Source: Armatimonadota bacterium (GTDB taxonomy: Bacteria; Armatimonadota; Zipacnadia; Zipacnadales; FEN-943). Taken from it: a stretch of DNA of 5,124 nucleotides. Location: contig JANZZA010000016.1 of NCBI GenBank assembly GCA_026419655.1, positions 1 through 5,124 of the forward strand, given 5' to 3'. The notes beneath the pieces were generated by a model. That model did no database searches and was not told the DNA's origin. It was given only the letters and a program-made list of their open reading frames with translations. Positions 1 to 5,124 of this stretch are shown piece after piece. How positions within the stretch are numbered: position 1 is the first letter of the stretch; the number at the start of each line of letters is the position of its first letter. Position numbers and translations under genes: made by a program.

Positions 1-2
1 GC

Positions 3-704
3 CTGCAGTTTGCTTTCAGCGCGTCCGGGCGCGGCCACAGGGTTTTGCTGGACACTGCCTGCCACGTCTGGCTGGTGAAAGGCCCACGTTGGACGAGTAA
101 GCCTGACCGCCCGCCGGCGGAGACCAGCCCTCCGTCGGGGCCAGAAGTGGTGCTGGCAGCCACGCGCGGCGACTGGGTAGGACTTGAAGGGCATGCCTGG
201 GCAGGACCAGAGGACTTGTCGGCACGCCTGAGGCTGGCCTGGACGCCGGAAGGCCTCCTTGTCTCTTCTGTTGTTCGAGACGACGTACACGTGCAGAGCC
301 AGCCACCCGAGGAAACGTGGCGCTCGGACAGTCTACAGCTTGCCTTCGACTATCGCTGCAGTGCGTGGCGCGCTCTGACTGCAGGTCGCCCGGCCACCTG
401 GCTCGAGCTCGGTCTTGCGCTGGACGAAAAGGGACGGGCCATGGGCTATCAGTGGTACCCCAACCGCCAGCCCCTCGAGGATGTGAAGTTTTCTGTCTCC
501 CGGCGAGGGAACGAGACAGAATATCTTGCTTTTGTACCAGCGAGTACCTTGGGCGCAGAGAACTTGGCTCCGGGCGACGTAGTTGGCTTTGCGGCCTTGG
601 TCAATGATGACGACGGCCGCGGGCGCAAGGGCTGGCTGGCTCTCGACGACGGCATCGGCTTTTCCAAGGACCCGCGCAAGTATGGATTGCTGGTGCTGGA
701 CTGA
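3..704 (+). CDS. C-terminal part of a CBM9-like domain protein (5' end outside window)
   Basis: The frame is open from the window's left edge (first whole codon at 3) to TGA at 702-704, giving 233 residues. The true start lies upstream; the TTG at 45 is only an internal codon. The last ~170 residues resemble the carbohydrate-binding family 9-like (CBM9_1/DOMON-type) beta-sandwich. Seen are the strand pair AWTPEGLLVSSVVRDD (nt 237-284), then WRSDSLQLAFD (318-350), the typical 'W-x-x-D-S-x-Q-L' step, and a terminal GIGFSKDP...YGLLVLD (651-701), matching the G-I-x-x-x-K-D-P ending common in this family. From the family, the domain binds sugars or works as an accessory module on exported enzymes. 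The substrate and the catalytic part, if any, cannot be seen. The residues before ~nt 200 may be a linker or the end of another domain. The stop codon lies inside the target-site duplication of the adjacent repeat element, so the gene's 3' end was left intact by the insertion. Confidence 0.75.
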   Translation: MQFAFSASGRGHRVLLDTACHVWLVKGPRWTSKPDRPPAETSPPSGPEVVLAATRGDWVGLEGHAWAGPEDLSARLRLAWTPEGLLVSSVVRDDVHVQSQPPEETWRSDSLQLAFDYRCSAWRALTAGRPATWLELGLALDEKGRAMGYQWYPNRQPLEDVKFSVSRRGNETEYLAFVPASTLGAENLAPGDVVGFAALVNDDDGRGRKGWLALDDGIGFSKDPRKYGLLVLD

Positions 705-708
705 GTGG
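701..708. repeat. Target-site duplication, left copy (element 1)
   Basis: CTGAGTGG here is repeated exactly at 921-928 on the other side of the 212-bp element. It contains the TGA stop codon (702-704) of the CBM9-like gene. Eight bases is a usual duplication length for several DDE transposase families. The exact edge is uncertain by 2-3 bases because the element also begins with G residues. Confidence 0.65.
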
Positions 709-920
709 GGAGTATTCGGTTTTGCAAGGATACTGTTGCAAAAGTTCCTGCAGCGCCTCGCAGATGTGCTCCAAGGCAAGAGGCTAAGCACACAAGTTCA
801 TGCACTTTTGTGGCCCTGTCTAAGCCAACACCGGGTTTTAGGCTGGAATACCGAGGTGATTCTCCGCGCCTCACTGTTTCCTGCCTGAAACAAAATCCGG
901 AGTAAACTGAATACGCCCGC
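709..920. mobile_element. MITE-like non-autonomous palindromic element, copy 1 (212 bp)
   Basis: This stretch aligns without a single gap to 3905-4116, with 158 of 212 positions identical. Its ends pair: GGGAGTATTCGGTTT (708-722) against AAACTGAATACGCCC (904-918) gives 14 of 15 pairs, one of them G·T. The copy is flanked by the 8-bp direct repeat CTGAGTGG. Best-conserved internal blocks are CTGCAGCGCCTCG (748-760) and TGAAACAAAAT (886-896). GC is about 51%. No open frame is shared by both copies, and no transposase is present, so movement would need an enzyme in trans. It can form an 8-bp hairpin, TTTTGCAA/TTGCAAAA (720-727/736-743), seen in this copy only. The family is not recognised; size and setting recall enterobacterial ERIC or neisserial NEMIS elements, with no claim of homology. 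Orientation is arbitrary. A structured-RNA role in the 3' UTR of the upstream gene is an alternative or additional reading. Confidence 0.7.
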
Positions 921-928
921 CTGAGTGG
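921..928. repeat. Target-site duplication, right copy (element 1)
   Basis: An exact second copy of CTGAGTGG (701-708), directly abutting the element's 3' terminal GCCCGC. Removing 709-928 would rebuild a plausible pre-insertion site, in which the CBM9-like stop codon is followed at once by the sequence now at 929 onward. Confidence 0.65.
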
Positions 929-949
929 AGACTGCTGCAAGAGTCACCG
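926..949 (+). terminator. Weak stem-loop once directly after the CBM9-like stop codon
   Basis: T926-GGAGACT (to 933) can pair with AGTCACC-G (942-949): GACT/AGTC, an A/A mismatch, then GG/CC and a T·G pair, with an 8-nt loop. There is no T-run after it. In the reconstructed pre-insertion sequence it lies just behind the stop codon at 702-704, and its 5' arm overlaps the duplicated target. It is too weak to call a terminator on its own; it is listed because a stronger hairpin stands in the same place at element 2. Confidence 0.2.
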
Positions 950-1202
950 AGACGCAGGTCCGAGTCCGTGAACGGCACAGATTTGGACCAGCAACTGATA
1001 CCGGGGAGGAGCGAGTCGCCTGCGAAAAGAAGGTTTTGCGACGGTCACAAGCGGGACGAAGCCCGGGAACGCAGGCCCGGGTAACGTCTCCTTACAAAGC
1101 GCTGCCGTCCCCAAAACGCTCATGCCTTCGTACTCCCGTCTCGGGTGGCCGCAGGAGTAGAATCCCGTGGGTGGGCATTCATCATGCAGGGTCGGTAGTG
1201 TG
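929..1202 (+). other. Non-coding leader region upstream of the TPR gene
   Basis: About 270 bases lie between element 1 and the TPR start. No ORF here has protein-like composition or a recognisable family. It holds a strong two-part hairpin (1053-1090), an outer 5-bp pairing GACGG/CCGTC (1040-1044 with 1105-1109) that would enclose that hairpin, and a small CCCG-TCT-CGGG hairpin (1135-1145). A TAGAAT at 1158-1163 resembles a -10 box but has no convincing -35 hexamer. I tried to match it to cobalamin, c-di-GMP-I and T-box leaders and found no fit. The likely role is the promoter and 5' UTR of the TPR gene, but the transcription start cannot be placed. Confidence 0.45.
1053..1090 (+). promoter_or_regulatory. 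Stable two-part stem-loop in the TPR gene leader
   Basis: GGGACG (1053-1058) pairs with CGTCTC (1085-1090), with one G·T. A symmetric AA/AA internal loop follows, then GCCCGGG (1061-1067) pairs with CCCGGGT (1076-1082), closing an 8-nt loop. That is 13 pairs with two wobbles. No T-tract follows, so it is not a standard intrinsic terminator. It lies about 110 nt before the TPR start codon, so it could be a 5' UTR structure, a small RNA element or a protein-binding inverted repeat. Confidence 0.4.
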
Positions 1203-3893
1203 ATGAGTTACAGGGCACGTTATTGCTGGTGGGCGGCGCTGGTCGCGGCGGCCATGGTGCTGCTGGCCTGGACCGCGCAGGCACCAGCTCAGGAGCCGGC
1301 GGGATTGCCTGACGCTCCTGCTGAGGATTACTCCGCGCTCCTGCGTAGGGCTGTGCAGGCTGTCCGTGAGGGCCATTTCAACGACGCGGCTGAGGCATAC
1401 CAGCGTGCCTTTGAGGCCGCCGGGACGGACGCACAACGGGCCGCCGCACTCCTGGGCAAGGCCGACCTACTATCGGAGCTGGAGCAATATAGCGTTGCGG
1501 CAGATACCTATGCCCAGGCCGGGCGACTGGCTGGCGCGGCCGACCATCAGCGTGTGCGCGCATGGCTGGGAGCTGCGAGAACCGCCGCTGCCGCTGGAAA
1601 AGTCAAACTCGCCGTCGAGGCCAATGAGTGGCTTGCCTCCAGCAAGGACGTGACGGACGCCGACCGCGCAGCAGCCCTGGGGCGACTGGCGGATATACAT
1701 TACGAGGACGGCGAGGTGGCCAAGGCCGAGACCCTGTGGCGCCGTCTCGCCGACGAGTTTAGCAGTTATCCGCCCGCGCGGACGGCCCGACAGAAACTTG
1801 TAGAGAGTTATCTGGGCCGCAATGACCTGGAAGCTCTGAGGAGGTTGCTGGCCGGCGCCCGCGCGGCCAACCAGCCGGACGCCGAGGGGCTTCACGTCTA
1901 CGCGGCGACAAGGCTCGCTTCCGGCGGCAAGCTGCGCCTGGCCCTGGAGATTTGCGAGGCCCTGCTTGCATGGCGGCCTTTCAGCGAGGCCGGCTGGGCC
2001 CAGGCGTGGCATCTCCACGAGCAGCTCGGCGACGCGGAAACATTCTTGCAGTCGGCGCTGGAACGTGCGCGGCGCGATACCCAGGTGGCTCAGGGACTGG
2101 CGGGTGTGGCGGAAAATCTGGCCAGCTCGCCAAGGGCCGAGCAGCGCACGCGGAGTCTGGCCCTGTACGAACTTCTTCTCGACGCGGCGCCGGGCAGCCC
2201 GCGTCTACTGTACGGCGGGGCCAGAGTGGCCCTGGATGCTGGTCGCGCTGACCTGGCAGACCGCTGGAGCGCCCGGCTCGTTGAGGCACAGCCCAACGAT
2301 ACCTCCGCCCAGGCCGTGCGCGGCCGAGTCCTGGCTGCCCTCAATCGGCGGGACGAGGCTTTGGCGGCGCTCAAGCAAGCAGCTCATTACTCGCCCGACG
2401 ACGTCGACTCCGCTCGGTATCTGTTGGCCATGCTTGAGGACGCAGGGCTTGCGGATGAGGCACCGGCGGTGGTTGCCGAGGTCCGCGCAGTGACGGGGGA
2501 TCCGTCGGTTCTATCTGTAGACCTTGCGATGGCTTACCAGCGGCGTGGGCAATGGAAGGAGGCGGTCGCCGAGCTCGCCAAAGCTCTCGCGAGCGGTGAG
2601 GCGTCGGCCAGCTATGTGACGGGGCTGTTCTATCAGTGGCTTGCTGACCCGGCCGCAGCAAAAGAGACAGCCGAGGCCATGGACGAGCTGTCAGTCGCAG
2701 GTAGTCTTCCGCGCCCCATGCTGCCAGCCTATGTGTGCCTTCTATTCCTCAACGGGCGACAAAAAGACATGGCCGCGCGGCTGTCTGGTCTTTTGGCAGA
2801 AGAGCGCGGCGGTGTGGTTCTTCAAGCGGCGCAGTTGCTTAAACTTTTGGGCCGGGATGACCTGGCGCCGCCGCTATATGAAGCCGCTTTGGAAAGCGGG
2901 CTGCCGCCAGAGGCCGAGCAAGAGGTGGCGCTTCGAGTGGCCGAGGATTTGTTGGCTGCTGGCCGGGCTGCCGATGCCCGCCGGCTGCTTCAGGAACACC
3001 GCAAACCTGGCATGCCCTGGCGGCTTGCAGCCACTTATGACCTGGTCTTAGCCGAGCTCCTTCTGGCTGTGGGAGCGGTGGATGAGGCTGAGTCTCTCCT
3101 GCAAAACTTGATGTCGCGACCTGCGCGGGTTGACGCTGCGCGGACGCAATTGTTACTTGGCGAAAGCGCCTTTCGGAGGGGCGACTATTCTTCGGCCCGC
3201 CGCATCCTACAGTCTCTGGCCGCAGGTTCCACGGCTATGCCCGAAGCACCGGAGATGCCGCCGGCGCCACCCTTGCCTCCAGGTGTTGACGCTCGTGAAG
3301 CTCCGGGGCTGGTCATGACTCCCTACGGAGGGCGCGGTACGGCACTCAACAACACGGCAGCGCATGCGGCTTTCATACTCGCTGAGATGGCCCTGCGCGA
3401 GGACAGACTGGATGAGGCGCGCAAGGGCTATCTGGCGGTAGTGGCTTCGGCCGCAGCCACCAGGGCAGCAACTTCTGCGGTGGGCAGGATAGCATTGCTG
3501 TCAGCCCTGGCGGAACTTGACGATGATGAGCGCCGCCGTTTCCTCGTGGGCCTCAAGCTCTTGGATGCTGGCGATATGGCGCAGGCTCGCTCGCTATGGG
3601 CGGACTGGCTTGACCAGCCTTCAGCTCCTGTCGCGGCGTATGCACGGATGCTTTTGGCGGAAGCCCTTGAGGCGTCGGATCCGTCCCGCGCGGCAGAAGA
3701 GTACGAGCAGTTGGCCAAGGCACTGCCCGATGCGGCCCTCGCGCCAGTGGCTATGTACCGCGCAGCTCTGCTGCGGGCGTCTACGCAGCCTCCCCTGGCG
3801 GTGGCCTTGGCCAGCAGGCTGAAGGAACGGTATCCCGACTCCGCGTTAGCCCCTGTCGCCGCCCAGCTTGCGGAAGAGCTTTCGCGGCCGTAG
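1203..3893 (+). CDS. Exported multi-TPR repeat protein (896 aa)
   Basis: ATG at 1203 is chosen because it directly precedes a signal peptide: basic N-region (MSYRAR), hydrophobic core WWAALVAAAMVLLAW (residues 9-23) and likely cleavage APA|Q after residue 29. An AGGG at 1188-1191 is a modest ribosome site. GTG codons at 1200 and 1167 are in frame but would put extra residues before the signal peptide. Nearly all the mature chain is helix-turn-helix repeats of about 34 residues with TPR-type spacing (G/A-x-x-x-x-A...Y/A...A), clearest at ~43-110, 115-186, 333-467, 532-674 and 775-880. Ala and Leu are very abundant. The last repeats, with LKERYPDSALAPVAA (873-887), resemble YbgF/BamD-type periplasmic TPRs. 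A Pro-rich stretch with no repeats (~678-717) interrupts the solenoid. There is no lipobox, further membrane segment or enzymatic motif. TPR solenoids are protein-binding scaffolds, so an envelope assembly role is inferred; the partner is unknown. The gene is probably monocistronic, with repeat elements upstream and directly downstream. Confidence 0.85.
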   Translation: MSYRARYCWWAALVAAAMVLLAWTAQAPAQEPAGLPDAPAEDYSALLRRAVQAVREGHFNDAAEAYQRAFEAAGTDAQRAAALLGKADLLSELEQYSVAADTYAQAGRLAGAADHQRVRAWLGAARTAAAAGKVKLAVEANEWLASSKDVTDADRAAALGRLADIHYEDGEVAKAETLWRRLADEFSSYPPARTARQKLVESYLGRNDLEALRRLLAGARAANQPDAEGLHVYAATRLASGGKLRLALEICEALLAWRPFSEAGWAQAWHLHEQLGDAETFLQSALERARRDTQVAQGLAGVAENLASSPRAEQRTRSLALYELLLDAAPGSPRLLYGGARVALDAGRADLADRWSARLVEAQPNDTSAQAVRGRVLAALNRRDEALAALKQAAHYSPDDVDSARYLLAMLEDAGLADEAPAVVAEVRAVTGDPSVLSVDLAMAYQRRGQWKEAVAELAKALASGEASASYVTGLFYQWLADPAAAKETAEAMDELSVAGSLPRPMLPAYVCLLFLNGRQKDMAARLSGLLAEERGGVVLQAAQLLKLLGRDDLAPPLYEAALESGLPPEAEQEVALRVAEDLLAAGRAADARRLLQEHRKPGMPWRLAATYDLVLAELLLAVGAVDEAESLLQNLMSRPARVDAARTQLLLGESAFRRGDYSSARRILQSLAAGSTAMPEAPEMPPAPPLPPGVDAREAPGLVMTPYGGRGTALNNTAAHAAFILAEMALREDRLDEARKGYLAVVASAAATRAATSAVGRIALLSALAELDDDERRRFLVGLKLLDAGDMAQARSLWADWLDQPSAPVAAYARMLLAEALEASDPSRAAEEYEQLAKALPDAALAPVAMYRAALLRASTQPPLAVALASRLKERYPDSALAPVAAQLAEELSRP

Positions 3894-3896
3894 CGC

Positions 3897-3903
3897 ATGC
3901 TGG
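3897..3903. repeat. Target-site duplication, left copy (element 2)
   Basis: ATGCTGG here recurs at 4117-4123 across the element. The exact match extends to 10 bases (CGCATGCTGG, 3894-3903 and 4114-4123), but the right-hand CGC belongs to the element's own conserved 3' end, so only 7 bases are safely target. An 8-bp reading gives ATGCTGGG against ATGCTGGC. It starts 3 bases after the TPR stop codon TAG (3891-3893). Confidence 0.6.
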
Positions 3904-3904
3904 G

Positions 3905-4116
3905 GGAGTATCCGGTTTTCTAAGGATGCTCTCGCAAGAGTTTCTGCAGCGCCTCGGAGCTGCGCTCCCGGGTAAAAGGTGGGACACACAACTTAATAGA
4001 TTTTTACGGCCTTGTATAAACCAACGCCCGGTTTGGGACCAGGCCACCAAGGTGATTCTGGAGGCCTTACCCTTTCCTACTTGAAACAAAATTCTGAGTG
4101 AACTGAATACCCCCGC
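3905..4116. mobile_element. MITE-like non-autonomous palindromic element, copy 2 (212 bp)
   Basis: It has the same length as copy 1 and aligns to it without gaps, 158/212 identical, in the same orientation. The ends pair as GGGAGTATCCGGTTT (3904-3918) with GAACTGAATACCCC (4101-4114 region), 13 of 15 positions including wobbles. GC is about 51%. Hairpins possible in both copies are AAACC/GGTTT (4018-4022/4030-4034), AAGG/CCTT (4049-4052/4065-4068; GAGG/CCTC in copy 1, a compensatory change) and TTTC/GAAA (4073-4076/4083-4086). Specific to this copy are CTCT-CGCA-AGAG and GGAG-CTGCG-CTCC. There is no transposase and no conserved ORF. It lies between the TPR stop codon and a terminator-like hairpin. 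It may be a mobile element, a structured 3' UTR element or both. Confidence 0.7.
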
Positions 4117-4123
4117 ATGCTGG
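4117..4123. repeat. Target-site duplication, right copy (element 2)
   Basis: A second copy of ATGCTGG (3897-3903), directly after the element's terminal CCCCGC. Its GCTGG also forms the 5' arm of the hairpin at 4119-4149, so the insertion point lies at the base of that stem. Confidence 0.6.
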
Positions 4124-4149
4124 CCGGGGCCTTCCTGGCCGCCGCCAGC
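4119..4149 (+). terminator. GC-rich bulged stem-loop, probable former 3'-end hairpin of the TPR gene
   Basis: GCTGGC (4119-4124) pairs with GCCAGC (4144-4149). Inside it GG (4126-4127) pairs with CC (4142-4143), and GGCC (4128-4131) with GGCC (4137-4140), closing a TTCCT loop. That is 12 pairs with single-base bulges at C4125 and G4141. No run of T follows (GGGTTATAATA), so it is not a classical rho-independent terminator. With element 2 removed it would begin about 6 bases after the TPR stop codon, the usual place for a 3'-end hairpin. It now sits just upstream of the next gene's -10 box and might affect that promoter instead. Confidence 0.4.
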
Positions 4150-4153
4150 GGGT

Positions 4154-4159
4154 TATAAT
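4154..4159 (+). promoter_or_regulatory. Candidate -10 box (TATAAT) for the YihY-like gene
   Basis: A perfect TATAAT lies 63 bases before the ATG at 4223, in otherwise GC-rich sequence. No good TTGACA-like hexamer lies 16-18 bases upstream (CTTCCT and its neighbours match poorly), and there is no extended TGn motif. If used, transcription would start near 4166 and give a 5' UTR of about 57 nt. The upstream position overlaps the hairpin at 4119-4149, which would form the -35 zone. Confidence 0.4.
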
Positions 4160-4222
4160 ACGCGCGACCGACGCCACGACCCGCAAGCGGGCCAGGCGAA
4201 AGGCGTTGCTGCAGCCACGGCG

Positions 4223-5124
4223 ATGGCAACCGTCAACCCGTCCGCACGGTTTTCCGAGGCTGTCTTGAACCAGCCGGTGCCACCACACTGGCCGGGGCGA
4301 CTGTGGCTTGTTCTGCGACTGACTTATTACCGCTGGTGTCTGGCTGGGTCGGGCTTGATGGCAGCAGCTATAGGCTTCTATTCACTTATGTGTTTCATGC
4401 CGCTTGGAATGTTCCTGGTGTGGTCAGTGGGGTTGGCGGTGGGTGGTAGAAACGTAGTTTTGGCGGGGCTGCGGGACGCCCTTAAGACGATCTCGCCAGA
4501 CGTAGCAGACGGGCTTACGAAGCAGGTCGCCGAGGCCTTGCAAGGCGCCGACCCTTCGCTTACGGGTTTACTTGGTCTTCTGGCTTTAGTATGGGCTGGC
4601 CACCGACTCTTCGAGGTGTTAGAAGACTCACTCACCCGGGTATGGCACGGCCGGCCCGTGCGGGGATTGCTGATGCGCAAGCTGCTGGCCTTTGCAATGC
4701 TTGTGGCGGCCGCAGCCCTACTGGGCACTTATATGCTCTCTGTCTCCGCCGTAGGGACGGTTCGCTCGATGCTTCTTGCGTCTGACCCGGCCCTGGCACC
4801 AGTAGCCGCGCGAGTGTGGCAGCCCCTCATGCGCGGCCTGGCGGCGGCCCTGGTTTTCCTTTCTTTCTTCCTGATCTATCGCTACATTCCCCGGGAGCAG
4901 GTGCCGGGCCGCGTGGCTGTGCTTGGTGCCGCAGTGGCTACAGTACTCTGGGAAGTGGTGGCGGGTGGTTTCGGCCACTGGATAGGCCGGCGTACGTCCT
5001 ACCAGACGCTCTACGGTTCGATGGCTAACGTGGTCTTATTCGGTCTGTGGGCTTACGCGGCGGGCATCATTGTACTTGTTTCTGCGGCCCTGTCGGCATC
5101 GTACTTCCAGGTTTTCGGCTCGCC
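4223..5124 (+). CDS. YihY/BrkB family inner-membrane protein, N-terminal 300 residues (runs off window)
   Basis: The frame runs from ATG at 4223 to the window edge with no stop: 300 whole codons plus two bases. There is no other ATG, GTG or TTG start close upstream in frame, and the ribosome site is poor (GAAAGG at 4198-4203 is too far). The hydrophobic pattern fits the six-helix YihY/virulence-factor-BrkB family (formerly misnamed RNase BN). Helices lie at about residues 43-70, 113-129, 150-175, 206-222, 229-250 and 266-294. Family-like motifs are GLMAAAIGFYSLMCFMPLG (44-62), LALVWAGHRLFEVLEDSLTR (120-139), FLIYRYIP (216-223) and YQTLYGSMANVVLFGLWAY (260-278). Members are integral inner-membrane proteins of unsettled function. 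One oddity: where most members read G-A-E-(L/I)-N-A near the last helix, this one reads SAALSA (287-292), so the usual glutamate is Ala. Given typical lengths, little is probably missing beyond a C-terminal tail. Confidence 0.88.
   Translation, partial: MATVNPSARFSEAVLNQPVPPHWPGRLWLVLRLTYYRWCLAGSGLMAAAIGFYSLMCFMPLGMFLVWSVGLAVGGRNVVLAGLRDALKTISPDVADGLTKQVAEALQGADPSLTGLLGLLALVWAGHRLFEVLEDSLTRVWHGRPVRGLLMRKLLAFAMLVAAAALLGTYMLSVSAVGTVRSMLLASDPALAPVAARVWQPLMRGLAAALVFLSFFLIYRYIPREQVPGRVAVLGAAVATVLWEVVAGGFGHWIGRRTSYQTLYGSMANVVLFGLWAYAAGIIVLVSAALSASYFQVFGS

Noticed and set aside
449..940. Long reverse-strand open frames across copy 1 (and 3781-4089 across copy 2), sharing the short string RRCRN-x-C-x-SIL
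   Set aside because: The similarity only reflects the DNA identity of the two repeat copies. The shared frame is interrupted by a stop in copy 1, substitutions show no codon-phase bias, and the rest runs antisense to real genes.
1065..1088. ECF-sigma-like promoter GGGAAC...CGTC
   Set aside because: The 14-base spacer is too short for known ECF promoters, and both motifs are parts of the hairpin at 1053-1090.
1040..1109. c-di-GMP-I or cobalamin riboswitch in the TPR leader
   Set aside because: GGGACG and GCCCGGG recall fragments of these classes, but the ordered core motifs and receptor parts are missing.
1167..1202. Upstream GTG start giving a 908-residue TPR protein
   Set aside because: It would place 12 extra residues before a well-formed signal peptide; ATG at 1203 is the better start.
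925..1203. Open frame of 92 codons in the leader of the TPR gene
   Set aside because: Composition is Arg/Ser/Thr/Pro-rich without a recognisable fold, the start is GTG without a ribosome site, and it overlaps strong RNA hairpins and the TPR start.
3993..4020. Outward promoter TTAATA-N16-TATAAA inside copy 2
   Set aside because: Only copy 2 has it; the matching positions in copy 1 do not resemble a promoter, so it is probably chance in AT-richer sequence.

Overview
The window is a GC-rich bacterial stretch with three protein genes, all on the + strand and all widely spaced. They are the 3' end of a gene ending in a carbohydrate-binding family 9 (CBM9-like) domain (to 704), a complete 896-residue exported tetratricopeptide-repeat (TPR) protein (1203-3893), and the 5' part of a YihY/BrkB-type membrane protein gene (from 4223, running off the end). 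No rRNA, tRNA or CRISPR array was found. The mix of a CBM9-like domain, a large alanine-rich periplasmic-type TPR protein and loose gene spacing would fit an environmental GC-rich Gram-negative lineage (PVC or Armatimonadota-like groups come to mind). That is a weak guess; nothing here fixes the taxon.

The most interesting content lies between the genes. Two 212-bp copies of one non-coding element (709-920 and 3905-4116) align end to end without a gap at 158/212 identical positions (about 75%). Both copies are about 51% GC, lower than the genes around them by eye. Their ends form a 15-nt imperfect terminal inverted repeat. Each copy is flanked by a short direct repeat that looks like a target-site duplication: CTGAGTGG at 701-708 and 921-928, and ATGCTGG at 3897-3903 and 4117-4123. 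Substitutions between the copies fall almost evenly over the three codon phases (17/16/21), so the element does not look coding. Several small hairpins can form in both copies. The best description is a MITE-like or ERIC-like palindromic intergenic element, mobilised by an enzyme not encoded here.

Both copies sit exactly at the 3' end of the preceding gene. The first duplication contains the TGA stop codon of the CBM9 gene; the second begins 3 bases after the TAG stop of the TPR gene. In each case the sequence just downstream, which would have followed the stop codon before insertion, can form a stem-loop whose 5' arm overlaps the duplicated target. I infer that the element may target gene-end (terminator-type) hairpins.

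The 3' flank of copy 1 leads into a leader of about 270 nt before the TPR gene, containing a strong two-part hairpin (1053-1090). Downstream of copy 2 lie a 12-bp GC-rich bulged hairpin (4119-4149), a perfect TATAAT box (4154-4159) and then the YihY-like gene. Each gene is probably its own transcription unit; no functional link between the three proteins can be shown.
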